DNA from: Algoriphagus hitonicola
GTDB lineage: Bacteria; Bacteroidota; Bacteroidia; Cytophagales; Cyclobacteriaceae
Assembly: GCF_900113375.1 (NCBI RefSeq)
Contig: NZ_FOPC01000005.1
Coordinates: forward strand, 248,001 to 312,000
Direction: 5' to 3'
Length of the DNA stretch: 64,000 nt
In this document: positions 19,481 through 29,076 of the stretch, piece by piece
Layout of the letters: each line of letters begins with the position of its first letter
Position numbering within the stretch: the first letter of the stretch is position 1
Notes under the pieces: model-generated
What the model was told of the DNA's origin: nothing
The model's database searches: none
Seen by the model: the letters and a program-made list of their open reading frames with translations, nothing else
Program-made: the position numbers and the translations under genes

Positions 19481-20971
19481 ATGTCAAAGAAGCTTTCCAC
19501 TGAACATAAGCTCAAGCCGGCCATTGAATTAAACTCTGAATTTGGTAATTCTTTTCAGTTTGCGGCTATTGGGATGGCCTTGGTCAATCAAGACGGCCGA
19601 TGGATAGCGGTAAATACAAGTTTGTGTAAAATCCTTGGGTATTCCGAAGAAGAACTCCAATCCTTGACTTTTCAGGACATCACCCATCCAGATGACTTAG
19701 AAAAAGACTTGGAGTTTGCCAAACAGCTTATTAATCGAGAAATCGACTCTTATCAAATCGAGAAACGGTATATCAAAAAGTCAGATCAGCCGATTTGGAT
19801 TAATTTGACTGGGACGGCTATATGGAATGAAGACGGGAGTTTTCGATATTTTATCGCCCAAATTCAGGATATTTCACTGCGAAAAGAGGCCCTTGAGCGC
19901 CTAGCTGATCGGGAAAGGTTATTTCGAAGTATCTTCAATTCTACCTTTCAATTTATAGGATTTTTGGACAAGGATGGGGTTTTACAAGAAGCCAACCAAA
20001 CAGCACTTGATTTTGCAGGCATCAAGTTGGAGGATGTGGCAGGAAAATATTTTTGGGATTGTTATTGGTGGCAGATTTCCAAGGAGACGCAGGAGAAACT
20101 TAAGTACAGCGTAGAAAGAGCCGCCAAGGGTGAATTTGTAGCCTACGAAGTGGAAGTTTGGGGGAGAAATCAGGTTCCTTCGACGATTGTATTCAATCTA
20201 AAGCCGGTTTTTAATGCCGAGAATAATGTTTTGGCCTTAATCGCAGAGGGAAGGTTGATTCAGGATATTGTAGAGACGAGGAATGAGCTAATTCAAAAAA
20301 ATCAAGAATTGGAACAATTTACTTCTATCGCTTCCCATGACTTGCGTGAGCCGCTTCGCATGATGAAAAGTTTTGGGGAATTGCTGCAGCGAAATTATTC
20401 CCAAAAGCTAGATGAAAAGGGAATCAAATACATCAATATGATGGTCGGTGCCACGCGGAGAATGGGCAATTTGATTGAGGATTTGCTTCGGTACAGCAGG
20501 TTAGGCAATGATCTGACCCCTTTGGAGGAAGTTTCTGTCGCTGATTTGCTTAGCGAAATTAAGGGGCTTTATGGAGAATTGATTGATGAAAAAAATGCCA
20601 CGCTACGCTACGGAAACTTACCTGTTATCCAGGGGAGAAGATTACCCCTTCAACTGTTGTTTCAGAATCTGATTGGGAATGCCTTGAAATATCAAGCTCC
20701 GGGAAACTTGCCTTTGATTTCTATTGAAGTTGAGGATGTGGGGAGTTTTTGGAAATTCAGTATCGCAGATAATGGAATAGGAATAGATAAAAAATACCTG
20801 GAGGATGTTTTTAGCCTATTCAAAAGGTTGCACACCAATCAAGAATATCCCGGAACAGGCTTGGGACTTTCATTATGCAAGAAAATTGTATATCAGCACG
20901 GTGGAGAAATATGGATAGAATCCGAGTTTGGTAAGGGCAGTACGGTTTATTTTACTATTAAAAAACAATGA
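19481..20971 (+). CDS. PAS-domain sensor histidine kinase (cytosolic)
   Basis: The 496-residue kinase has no membrane segment. Two PAS domains (about residues 25-135 and 145-260) are followed by the dimerisation helix with H286 in IASHDLREPLR and the ATPase domain (FQNLIGNALKY, DNGIGI, GTGLGLSLCKKIV). The kinase core is of the phytochrome-like type common in Bacteroidota, which pairs with stand-alone receivers of the Rcp1 kind. Such a receiver follows at 21097 on the same strand, 125 bp on. The signal is unknown; PAS domains may sense redox, light or small ligands. Confidence 0.9.
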   Translation: MSKKLSTEHKLKPAIELNSEFGNSFQFAAIGMALVNQDGRWIAVNTSLCKILGYSEEELQSLTFQDITHPDDLEKDLEFAKQLINREIDSYQIEKRYIKKSDQPIWINLTGTAIWNEDGSFRYFIAQIQDISLRKEALERLADRERLFRSIFNSTFQFIGFLDKDGVLQEANQTALDFAGIKLEDVAGKYFWDCYWWQISKETQEKLKYSVERAAKGEFVAYEVEVWGRNQVPSTIVFNLKPVFNAENNVLALIAEGRLIQDIVETRNELIQKNQELEQFTSIASHDLREPLRMMKSFGELLQRNYSQKLDEKGIKYINMMVGATRRMGNLIEDLLRYSRLGNDLTPLEEVSVADLLSEIKGLYGELIDEKNATLRYGNLPVIQGRRLPLQLLFQNLIGNALKYQAPGNLPLISIEVEDVGSFWKFSIADNGIGIDKKYLEDVFSLFKRLHTNQEYPGTGLGLSLCKKIVYQHGGEIWIESEFGKGSTVYFTIKKQ

Positions 20972-21096
20972 ATACCTTTAATGAGAATGCACTGTATTGG
21001 GTTTTAGTAAAAAAAGATAGGGCTTGAGCAAAATTGATTTGGGAAAATTAAAATCTGAAGAGTAAAAATTCACAATAAGAATCCTGATAAATTACG

Positions 21097-21507
21097 ATGA
21101 AAACCTATACTTTCCTTTTGATAGAAGACAATGAAGGGGATGTGCTGTTAATGTCAGAGGCTCTTGAAGAATCCGGTATTCCATTTCGGTTGATTGGATT
21201 GCAAACAGGGCAGGAAGCCATCGATAAAATTAACCAATTTGATCAGAGTGAATTGCCAGATTTGGTGATTTTAGACATCAATCTCCCGGTAAAAAACGGA
21301 TTTGAAGTCATGAGGGAAATCCGAAATAATCCCAAGACGGCTGCCTTGCCTGTGATGATTTTATCTACCTCCTCCAATCAGGAAGACAGGCGAAAAGCCG
21401 GTCAATTTCAACCTAAACTTTTTTACACCAAACCATCTGATTTTGGTGAATTCCCTGCTTTAGTCGAGGCTATTGTTTCTATTTTGCCCAAGGAACTCGA
21501 GAAATAG
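21097..21507 (+). CDS. Single-domain response regulator (Rcp1-like)
   Basis: A 136-residue receiver alone, with no output domain. The acidic pocket is LLIEDNEGD, the phospho-acceptor Asp lies in VILDINLP, the switch residue in LSTSS and the lysine in FYTKPSD. It follows the PAS kinase, so it is probably its phosphorylation partner. Lone receivers of this kind act as phosphate shuttles or by binding another protein. Confidence 0.9.
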   Translation: MKTYTFLLIEDNEGDVLLMSEALEESGIPFRLIGLQTGQEAIDKINQFDQSELPDLVILDINLPVKNGFEVMREIRNNPKTAALPVMILSTSSNQEDRRKAGQFQPKLFYTKPSDFGEFPALVEAIVSILPKELEK

Positions 21508-21526
21508 ATTTTATTGCCTGGTTTGA

Positions 21527-22429
21527 TTAATGCAAAGGCCGCTTTTTAATCATACCGCCTTTGGTGTCTTTGATGGGATATTGGATGACAAAAGCCTTGG
21601 GATCGATTTTGTCGATTTCGGTTTGGATTTTGGTGATTTCCAATCGGGTAATGACACAGAAAAGTACATTTCGATCCGGATTTTTAGCTTTCTCACCAAA
21701 ACCTCCATCGGCTTTAAATGCCGTCACACCCCGTCCTAAGTCGTAGGTGATTTTCGTTTTGATTTCATCTGAATAATTGGAAATAATCATTACCCCGATA
21801 TATTCTTCCACACCATTGATGAGAAAATCAACCATTTTAGATGCCGAGAAATACGTCAGCATGGAATACATGGCGGTTTCTAAATTGACAAATATGGCCG
21901 CTACGATAAAAAGCAACACATTGAAAACGGTGATAAAATCTCCCACTGTAAGACTCGATTTCCGGGAAACCTGAATCGCCAAGACCTCGGTCCCGTCAAT
22001 CACGGCCCCACCCCGAATTGCAAAGCCGATTCCACTTCCCAAAAAAAATCCGCCAAAGACGGCGATCAATAATTTATCAGCTGTGATCGCGGGGATTTCG
22101 ATGTAATGGACCAAAAGCGCCAAGGCAAAAATGGCTAGCGTACTTTTAATGGCAAACCAAAGGGAAACCTGACGATATCCTAAATATATAAAAGGTAAAT
22201 TGACCAAAATGATCAACACGGATAGATTGAGGGGAGTGAGCATTTCCAGCAAAAGTGAAACACCCATCGCCCCACCGTCAAAAAATCCATTGGGTAAAAG
22301 AAAGCCTTTCAATCCGATACTTGCCATCACCACACCGATTCCGATAAAAATCACATCTTTGACCTGTCTCCACACCGTGACTCGCTGGGCCCAGGCCGTA
22401 TCCGGAATAGTTATAATTCGTTTCACCAT
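21527..22429 (-). CDS. YitT family membrane protein (DUF161 + DUF2179)
   Basis: A 300-residue inner-membrane protein with five to six hydrophobic helices in the first 200 residues (for example IFIGIGVVMASIGLKGFLLP and GGFFLGSGIGFAIRGG) and a C-terminal soluble DUF2179 domain (DLGRGVTAFKADGGFG). The family is widely conserved but its function is not well established. It converges with the receiver gene with a 19-bp spacer and has about 240 bp of AT-rich leader with no other gene. Confidence 0.88.
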   Translation of the reverse strand: MVKRIITIPDTAWAQRVTVWRQVKDVIFIGIGVVMASIGLKGFLLPNGFFDGGAMGVSLLLEMLTPLNLSVLIILVNLPFIYLGYRQVSLWFAIKSTLAIFALALLVHYIEIPAITADKLLIAVFGGFFLGSGIGFAIRGGAVIDGTEVLAIQVSRKSSLTVGDFITVFNVLLFIVAAIFVNLETAMYSMLTYFSASKMVDFLINGVEEYIGVMIISNYSDEIKTKITYDLGRGVTAFKADGGFGEKAKNPDRNVLFCVITRLEITKIQTEIDKIDPKAFVIQYPIKDTKGGMIKKRPLH

Positions 22430-22673
22430 ATTCCAAAAATACGATTTCTTATTTGAGATCAGGGTTCATTTTATTTGATAGTCTTTTGAGTATTAAACTT
22501 CGGAAGAATAGATTGCTTCATTCGACCGATTAAATGGATTGAATCGCCTTTTAGGGCAAAAAATGGATAAATGATTTTTTGATTTTAATTTGAACCTAAA
22601 GAAACCATTTTCTCAAAATAATTTGAATTCCAAGTTAATTTTTTATCTTAAAGATGATTTTTAAATAAAAAAT

Positions 22674-24101
22674 ATGAAGACAGAAGGGTATTCGAGTGAG
22701 GGGCACTTTGACGAGATGTTCACCTCAGATGGGGAAATTCGCGGACATTATGAGGAGTATTTCAACTACCTCAGCAAAGCCTCCAATAAAAAAATGAGGC
22801 AACTCCAGCATTCTGCAAATAAGGCTCAGAAGGCGATGGGGATGACTTTTAATGTCTACCATGATAATCAGGGATTGGAAAAAATCCTGCATTTGGACAT
22901 TGTCCCGCGAATCATTTCCAATACAGAATGGAAGAAACTCGAGGCAGGATTGAAGCAGCGAATCCATGCACTCAATCTTTTTCTGCAGGACATTTACAAT
23001 GAACAAAAAATACTCAAAGACGGAGTCGTGCCCGCTGAACTGATTTTGGGTTCCAAGGATTTTCTCAAACCCTGTATCGGATTGACTCCTCCCAAGGGGA
23101 TTTGGTGTCATATCACGGGGACAGATTTGATCCGGGACAAAAACGGCGAGTATTATATTTTGGAAGATAATCTTCGCTGTCCGTCGGGAGTTTCCTATAT
23201 GCTCGAAAGCCGGGAAATTATCAAGCGAGCCTATCCTCAGTTATTTAATGACGAAGGGGTCATGCCCGTGTCTGATTATCCGGCCAAACTCTTGAAGATG
23301 CTTCAATATTTGTCCGACAAATCAAAACCAGTCGTGGGGGTGTTGACTCCGGGGATTTATAATTCAGCCTATTTTGAGCATTCCTATTTGGCGCTGCAGA
23401 TGGGCGTCGAGTTGGTAAACGGAGTCGATCTGATCGTAAAGGATAAAATAGTCTACATGCAGACGACCAAAGGGCTAGAGCAAATCGACGTACTTTATCG
23501 AAGAATCGACGATTCGTTTCTTGATCCATTGACTTTCAATCCTGAATCTATGCTGGGAATACCGGGAGTTTTTGAAGCTTACAAGGCTGGAAATATTGCA
23601 TTTGCCAATGCACCGGGAACAGGGGTTGCGGATGATAAAGCCGTATATGCCTACGTTCCCCGGATTATCAAATACTACCTGGACGAAGAACCGATTTTAA
23701 ATAATGTGCCGACTTATCTCTGCCGTGAGGAAAAAGACAGAAAGTATGTGTTGGAGCACATTGACCAGTTGGTAGTGAAAGAAACTAATGCGGCAGGTGG
23801 GTACGGAATGCTCATCGGTCCAAAATCCGACAAGGAGGAGCACGAAAAATTTCGCCAGCTGATCAAGGACAATCCTAATAATTACATTGCCCAGCCGACT
23901 TTGTCGCTTTCGACCGTGCCTTGTCTCACCGAGAATGGAATCGACGGAAGACATGTCGATTTAAGACCCTACATTTTGTACGGGGATGAGATCGAGGTAA
24001 TCCCGGGTGCCCTGACTCGAGTCGCATTAAAGAAGGGGTCCTTGGTCGTAAATAGCTCCCAGGGTGGGGGAAGTAAGGATACTTGGGTGTTATACAATTA
24101 A
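22674..24101 (+). CDS. Circularly permuted ATP-grasp protein (DUF404/407 type)
   Basis: The 475-residue protein belongs to the circularly permuted ATP-grasp type 2 family: motifs HITGTDLIRDKNGEYYILED, LRCPSGVSYMLESR, VKETNAAGGYGMLIGP and HVDLRPYILYG are all typical. Related enzymes are predicted amide or peptide ligases. It heads a tight four-gene set with an alpha-E protein, an Anbu-like peptidase and a transglutaminase-like protein, an arrangement conserved in many bacteria and predicted to make and cut a peptide tag or small peptide. That prediction is from comparative genomics; no substrate can be read here. Confidence 0.92.
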   Translation: MKTEGYSSEGHFDEMFTSDGEIRGHYEEYFNYLSKASNKKMRQLQHSANKAQKAMGMTFNVYHDNQGLEKILHLDIVPRIISNTEWKKLEAGLKQRIHALNLFLQDIYNEQKILKDGVVPAELILGSKDFLKPCIGLTPPKGIWCHITGTDLIRDKNGEYYILEDNLRCPSGVSYMLESREIIKRAYPQLFNDEGVMPVSDYPAKLLKMLQYLSDKSKPVVGVLTPGIYNSAYFEHSYLALQMGVELVNGVDLIVKDKIVYMQTTKGLEQIDVLYRRIDDSFLDPLTFNPESMLGIPGVFEAYKAGNIAFANAPGTGVADDKAVYAYVPRIIKYYLDEEPILNNVPTYLCREEKDRKYVLEHIDQLVVKETNAAGGYGMLIGPKSDKEEHEKFRQLIKDNPNNYIAQPTLSLSTVPCLTENGIDGRHVDLRPYILYGDEIEVIPGALTRVALKKGSLVVNSSQGGGSKDTWVLYN

Positions 24102-24111
24102 TCAAATCAAA

Positions 24112-25092
24112 ATGCTTAGTAGAGTAGCAAGTCATATCTATTGGCTGGGGAGGTATCTGGAAAGAGCCGAAAACTATGCCCGATTTATCGATGTCAATTT
24201 TAACCTGATGCAGGATCTCCCTGCGGATCTCAAAGAACAGTGGGAACCTCTAGTCATGGCCACGGGAGATTTAGAACTGTACCAAAGAAAGTACGATGGA
24301 TTTGAGCGTCATCAGGTGATGTTTTTTCTGACTTTCGATGCAGATAATCCTAACTCTATGCTTTCAGCAGTCACCAATGCCCGGGAAAATGCCCGGATCA
24401 TCCGGGAAAACCTGAGCAAAGAAACCTGGGAAAAAGCCAATGAGCTCTATTACATGCTTCAATTGGGTTTGGAAAAAAAAGTGTGGAAGAAAGAAGATCC
24501 CAGAGAGTTTTACGAGCAGGTGAAAAATCAAATATTGTTGCTTTATGGTCTCGCCGACGCTACGGTAGCTCGGACAGAGGGATGGTATTTTAGACAGCTA
24601 GGTCAGCTGCTCGAGCGGGCAGACAAGACTTCCCGGGTGCTTGATGTCAAGTATCACATTCTTTTACCCTCGGTTTTCGAGGTAGGTACTCCGATGGATT
24701 TCTTGCATTGGATGGCTTTACTGAAATCAGTCACTGGATTCAATACGTACCGGAGGCTATATGGGAATATTGATCCCTCCGGAGTCGTGGAGTTTCTTAT
24801 GCTTAATAAATACTTCCCGAGATCTATATTCTACTGCATTAAAGAAGCTGAGCGCTGCCTGCACTGTATTTCAGGCAGTAATTCGGAAGGCTTTAATAAT
24901 TCGGCTGAAAAAGCAATGGGAGAATTACGGTCCCGCTTGGAGTATTCGGAGGTCGATGATATAATTTCTGTCGGTCTTCATGAATATTTAGATAAACTTC
25001 AGCTAAAAATCAACCATATTTCCGATCTCATTGACATCAATTATTTCCGGATCAAGGATAATTATGTCTCACAATCTCAATCACAAGCATGA
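24112..25092 (+). CDS. Alpha-E domain protein
   Basis: The 326-residue, wholly helical protein starts MLSRVASHIYWLGRYLERAE, the hallmark of the alpha-E family. The start at 24112 follows the ATP-grasp stop by 10 bp. Alpha-E proteins are always found beside circularly permuted ATP-grasp genes and may form a complex with them; no catalytic residues are known. The last codons overlap the peptidase start in the sequence ATGA, so translation is coupled. Confidence 0.92.
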   Translation: MLSRVASHIYWLGRYLERAENYARFIDVNFNLMQDLPADLKEQWEPLVMATGDLELYQRKYDGFERHQVMFFLTFDADNPNSMLSAVTNARENARIIRENLSKETWEKANELYYMLQLGLEKKVWKKEDPREFYEQVKNQILLLYGLADATVARTEGWYFRQLGQLLERADKTSRVLDVKYHILLPSVFEVGTPMDFLHWMALLKSVTGFNTYRRLYGNIDPSGVVEFLMLNKYFPRSIFYCIKEAERCLHCISGSNSEGFNNSAEKAMGELRSRLEYSEVDDIISVGLHEYLDKLQLKINHISDLIDINYFRIKDNYVSQSQSQA

Positions 25093-25835
25093 CATTCTGC
25101 CTCGGCATAAAAACCAAACATGGTCTCATAGGCCTATCTGACACTAGAATAACTTCTGGAAGCGAAACCACCACTTCCAAAAAAGTCTATGTGGTCAACA
25201 AGCAAAAGCACTCCTTTTTTATTATGACCTCAGGTCTTCGCTCTGTCAGAGACAAGGCAATCACCTATTTCTCCGAAGTGATCGAGCGACAGGATGATTC
25301 TTTTTCCAAGCTTTATCAGGCAGTCAATGAATTTGGGAATCAGGTAAAAATAGTCGCCAAAGAAGACAAGGTCCATTTGGAGGAGGCTGGATTAAATTTC
25401 AATCTTTTCTCCATCATTGGAGGGCAGTTGAATGAAGACACTGAACCGAAACTCTATTTACTCTATCCTCAGGGCAATTGGATCGAAATCCGTAGAGGAA
25501 CACCTTTTGTAATTATTGGAAATTCCGGATTTGGAAATCCAGTGTTGAGGCGCTCACTTCATTTTGATGATTCGATGGAATATGCCCTGAAATGTGCTTT
25601 TTTAGCCTTCGATGCGACCCGGATCTCTGCCAATGATGTGGATTTCCCCATAGATACGGTGATATTAAGAAACAACGAATACTACATCAAAGAAAAGCGG
25701 TTTGAGCAAAAAGAATTGGAGCATGTCTCTGCTTTTTGGAATGAGCGGATAAAAAGCGCCATTGCCGAGCTCCCATCCGATGTTCTGAGAAGCGCTATGG
25801 AGGAGGATCTGGACGTTTATTCAGGTGGAAATTAA
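25089..25835 (+). CDS. Anbu-like proteasome-type peptidase
   Basis: The 248-residue protein is an Ntn hydrolase of the Anbu (bacterial proteasome-like) family. The chain starts MTFCLGIK: removal of Met1 would expose Thr2 as the catalytic nucleophile. Asp18 (LSDTRITSG) fits the conserved proteasome Asp17 when numbered from the threonine, and K31/K32 are near the expected Lys33. Anbu assembles into open-ring or helical oligomers, unlike closed proteasome rings. Its place between alpha-E and transglutaminase genes is the known Anbu context. Substrate unknown. Confidence 0.9.
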   Translation: MTFCLGIKTKHGLIGLSDTRITSGSETTTSKKVYVVNKQKHSFFIMTSGLRSVRDKAITYFSEVIERQDDSFSKLYQAVNEFGNQVKIVAKEDKVHLEEAGLNFNLFSIIGGQLNEDTEPKLYLLYPQGNWIEIRRGTPFVIIGNSGFGNPVLRRSLHFDDSMEYALKCAFLAFDATRISANDVDFPIDTVILRNNEYYIKEKRFEQKELEHVSAFWNERIKSAIAELPSDVLRSAMEEDLDVYSGGN

Positions 25836-25838
25836 ATC

Positions 25839-26693
25839 ATGCGTGTTCATGTAAATCATCTTTCCCGATATGAGTACAGTGCTGAAGTCCAACTTGGAAT
25901 CCATCACCTTTTCCTTCTGCCTCAGTATAGACCTTATTTTAGTTTAGAACAGGAAAATATTAGTATTTCTCCAACAGCCGAGGGACAAAATTATAGACAG
26001 GACCTTTTTGGAAACTGGTTTAAACAAGCCTGGTTTTCCATTCCCACCCAAAGTCTAACCATCAAAACCGAATGGATTTTTACCCTTCATCAGTTCAATC
26101 CATTTGCTTTCATTATCGAACCTAATTTTGAACAAACAGGCTGGAAAAACCCCGATTTTCAGTTTTCGTATCAGGAAAAATCCAGTTTTCTTTCTCCTTA
26201 TATCACAATGGAGAAAAGAGAGACATTTTCTGATTTTCTGTTGGGAATGAAAGCGAAGTCCTCTGGATTGATTGACTTTTTGGTCAATCTGACTCAGGAG
26301 ATTTATCAAAACTGGTCCCATGAAATCCGGCATGAGCAAAATGTCTGGGAAGGAGAGTTTACTTTCTCGGGGAGAAGTGGATCTTGCAGAGATCTTGCTC
26401 TGATGCAGATGCAGATGTTGAATTCGATAGGATTGGCTACCCGTTTTATCAGTGGATATGCTTTCAATCCCGATTTGGATGAGGGGCATGAATTGCACGC
26501 TTGGCTGGAGGTTTTCCTTCCGGGAGCAGGTTGGGTCGGTTTGGATCCCAGCTTGGGCCTACTGACGGATCATCGGTACATACCTTTGGCCTGTCATCCT
26601 GATCCAGCTTTGACATTGCCCGTTCAGGGGACTTTTGGAGGAAAAGCGGATTCGATTTTGAAGACCTTTGTGGATTTGAAATTGTTAGGTTAA
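25839..26693 (+). CDS. Transglutaminase-like protein with N-terminal bacterial domain
   Basis: The 284-residue protein has an N-terminal beta domain seen in bacterial transglutaminase-like proteins (HVNHLSRYEYSAEVQLGIHH) and a catalytic core with the triad C183 (SGSCRDLA), H220 (HELHAWLE) and D236 (GLDPSLG). The core may act as a peptidase or amide transferase. It ends the Anbu cluster, 3 bp after the peptidase, and converges with the lipoprotein gene at 26701. No signal peptide is visible, so it should be cytosolic like its partners. Confidence 0.92.
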   Translation: MRVHVNHLSRYEYSAEVQLGIHHLFLLPQYRPYFSLEQENISISPTAEGQNYRQDLFGNWFKQAWFSIPTQSLTIKTEWIFTLHQFNPFAFIIEPNFEQTGWKNPDFQFSYQEKSSFLSPYITMEKRETFSDFLLGMKAKSSGLIDFLVNLTQEIYQNWSHEIRHEQNVWEGEFTFSGRSGSCRDLALMQMQMLNSIGLATRFISGYAFNPDLDEGHELHAWLEVFLPGAGWVGLDPSLGLLTDHRYIPLACHPDPALTLPVQGTFGGKADSILKTFVDLKLLG

Positions 26694-26700
26694 ATTTTTT

Positions 26701-27474
26701 TCAATTTGCTCTGACGGCGGCTTTTTCTGGCATTTCAAAAATATCTTCATCCAACTCATTCTCCGTCAGCGTGACACCAGCCAGACTAACCTGATTTTGA
26801 ACTCTGACCGCAGTATCTCCATCTATTAGATATCCGGTGAGTAATCGTGGAAACTTCATTCCATCTGTTTCCCGATAGTCCTCATATTTCATTCCGCTGA
26901 TGATTTGATTCGAAGGATTGAAAAACGTCACCCGATAGAGCACCCATTCGATCATCTGAGTCTCCGGATCAATCAAGACCTCATAGGAATTAGCGGGAGT
27001 TCGGTAGCTTTCCAAATTTGATTTTGCCTCTAATCGCTCGTATTCTTTTCCATTGAATCTTCGGTTTTCCATCTTCGAAACTTGAATGGAAGTGTCCGTC
27101 AAAATATAAGGCATACTATAAAAGTAAAAATATAGATTGTGATAATAATCCACCGACTGACCTCCAAATGATTGTCGGTTTGGTGCGACCCAAATACCTT
27201 CTCCATCATTTCCCACCTGAAATCCAGCCGCATCAATTCTCGCTTTTCGATCAGTCAAATTGAAAAAGTGATTTTCCTGCTGAAGATTACTTTCGTGAAA
27301 TAGCGTGTAAGACATGCCTTCAGATTCGATCCATTTTTGCCAGTTTCCGTGGGCCTCCAGTACTTCCAAAAACTCTTCCGGCTGCTCCATTCGAGGATCG
27401 GGACCTGTTTTTCCGCAGGAGATCAAAATCAAAAGAAGAAGGGAATAAAAGACACGTTGGGTTTGATGTTTCAT
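26701..27474 (-). CDS. Lipoprotein, DUF6503-like
   Basis: The 257-residue protein has a signal peptide with lipobox LISC (Cys20), so it is a lipoprotein of the envelope. The body resembles the Bacteroidota DUF6503 group (FNGKEYERLEAKSN, ETQMIEWVLYRVTFF, GMKYEDYRETDGMKFPRLL), a beta-rich fold similar to LolA/LolB-type lipid or outer-membrane carriers. The likeness is from memory of the family. It stands alone, convergent with the Anbu cluster. Confidence 0.7.
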   Translation of the reverse strand: MKHQTQRVFYSLLLLILISCGKTGPDPRMEQPEEFLEVLEAHGNWQKWIESEGMSYTLFHESNLQQENHFFNLTDRKARIDAAGFQVGNDGEGIWVAPNRQSFGGQSVDYYHNLYFYFYSMPYILTDTSIQVSKMENRRFNGKEYERLEAKSNLESYRTPANSYEVLIDPETQMIEWVLYRVTFFNPSNQIISGMKYEDYRETDGMKFPRLLTGYLIDGDTAVRVQNQVSLAGVTLTENELDEDIFEMPEKAAVRAN

Positions 27475-27607
27475 GGCTTGGGTGATTAGAGAGTTTGAAG
27501 ATAGGAATTGGGATGGGTTTTGAGCGCAATCTCTATCAGGTCGGCCTAAAAATTAGCCGTTCTTATATTTTTTTAGAATTGATCTTAATAATAAGAATCT
27601 TTTCTGT

Positions 27608-27615
27608 TAATTTTG
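27608..27615 (+). promoter_or_regulatory. Putative promoter -7 box of PepSY gene
   Basis: TAATTTTG matches TAnnTTTG exactly, 22 bp before the ATG at 27638. No -33 TTG at good spacing. Confidence 0.45.
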
Positions 27616-27637
27616 ACCAAATCTAAATAAGAAGCTT

Positions 27638-28864
27638 ATGGCCGCACGCTCTTCTGCCTGGAAAATCACCCGGAAAGTTTTTGATAAGATTCATTTGTAT
27701 GCTGGGTTAATCTCAGGATTGATTGTTATCGCTGTTTGCTTGAGCGGTACCATCTATGTTTACAATACCGAAATCAAAGAATGGGCAGATTCTGAGCGGT
27801 ATTTTGTGGAGGCATCTGGAGAGCGACTTTCTCTTGATGAATTGAAGTCAACCTTAGAAAATGATCTTCAAGGTTCGGTAACTGGAGTTTTTGTTCAAAA
27901 CGGGCAGGACCGATCTGTTCAAATGACCTTGCTCAAGGATGGCGAAAAGGGCAGAGGAACGACCTATTTTGTGAATCCCTATTCGGGGGAAATTTTGGCT
28001 GATAATACTGAGCAAACAGCAACTGAAAAATTTATGCGGACCCAGTTTTCACTTCACCGATGGTTACTTTTGGATCGAATCGAAGAGCCTATTTTTGAAA
28101 GTATGAGTAATATGCAACTCGGAAGGCTGATCAATGGCATCGCCACTTCTTTGTTTTTGCTTGGGGTGATTACAGGGATAGTGATTTGGGTGCCACAAAA
28201 AGCCAAAACATGGAAACAAGGTCTTCAAGTTAAATGGTCTGGCAACTGGAAACGGGTCAATCATGACCTACACAATACCATGGCATTTTATTCCTTGATC
28301 GCACTTTTTATCATGTCCGCGACAGGCTTATTCTGGTCGTTTGAATGGTATCGGGAAGGTTGGCAAAAAACCTGGGATACTTATCAGGCACCAACTTCTA
28401 AAAATGAAGTAAAGGAGGAAACTCCAACTGTCGAACCTGGTCCTGTTCAAGAATTTTCGCTGGAGTTGGCGCTTGCCAAAGGAAATGAAACATTGACTTA
28501 TCCAGGCAATTGGCGTATTTCTCTCCCAAAAGACGGTTTAAGTCCCATCGGATTGACCAAATACCGAACAGGTTTTTTTGCCCGATCAGGTGCTGATCAA
28601 ATCTCCTTGAATCAAGCCGATCTTTCGGTGTCGGAGACGCGACTTTTTTCGGATTTGTCGGTAAGACAGCAAATCGGTCGCTCAGTCAAAAGTCTCCACA
28701 TGGGGGATATTTTTGGCCCATTTACTAAATTTCTTTGGTTTTTGGCGTGCTTGATCGCTACCTCGCTTCCGATCACCGGAACTTTGATCTGGTGGAATAA
28801 GCGCAAGAAGAAAAAGCGCCCCACTTCATCCAAGGTCAAGAAGCAAGTCGCTGAGATGGCTTGA
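27638..28864 (+). CDS. PepSY-associated transmembrane protein
   Basis: The 408-residue protein has four hydrophobic helices: near residue 24-45 (IHLYAGLISGLIVIAVCLSG), about 165-190, about 215-235 and about 365-385, with a periplasmic PepSY-type domain between the first two. Members of this family are usually tied to iron uptake or act as siderophore or quinone reductases; some are encoded next to TonB receptors. None is present here. Conserved membrane histidines (FSLHRWLL, NHDLHNTMAF, SLHMGDIFG) may bind haem. The basic tail KRKKKKRP is cytosolic. Confidence 0.85.
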   Translation: MAARSSAWKITRKVFDKIHLYAGLISGLIVIAVCLSGTIYVYNTEIKEWADSERYFVEASGERLSLDELKSTLENDLQGSVTGVFVQNGQDRSVQMTLLKDGEKGRGTTYFVNPYSGEILADNTEQTATEKFMRTQFSLHRWLLLDRIEEPIFESMSNMQLGRLINGIATSLFLLGVITGIVIWVPQKAKTWKQGLQVKWSGNWKRVNHDLHNTMAFYSLIALFIMSATGLFWSFEWYREGWQKTWDTYQAPTSKNEVKEETPTVEPGPVQEFSLELALAKGNETLTYPGNWRISLPKDGLSPIGLTKYRTGFFARSGADQISLNQADLSVSETRLFSDLSVRQQIGRSVKSLHMGDIFGPFTKFLWFLACLIATSLPITGTLIWWNKRKKKKRPTSSKVKKQVAEMA

Positions 28865-29076
28865 TTTTATAGAAGATGAAGGTTTAAATCATTCAAGGAT
28901 TCCGAATGCAGGATAAGTATCGGACGGGAGGGAAGCTCATTTTCTGAAAGCACTCGTTCCGTTGTTTTATTTTCTTTGGCACTTTAACACGCTTTTTTAG
29001 CACTTAATTTCAAAAAGATCTGAGGGGTGAAATATTGGTTTAGCTTGAATTCAATTTCAAACTAAAACGATTAGCT

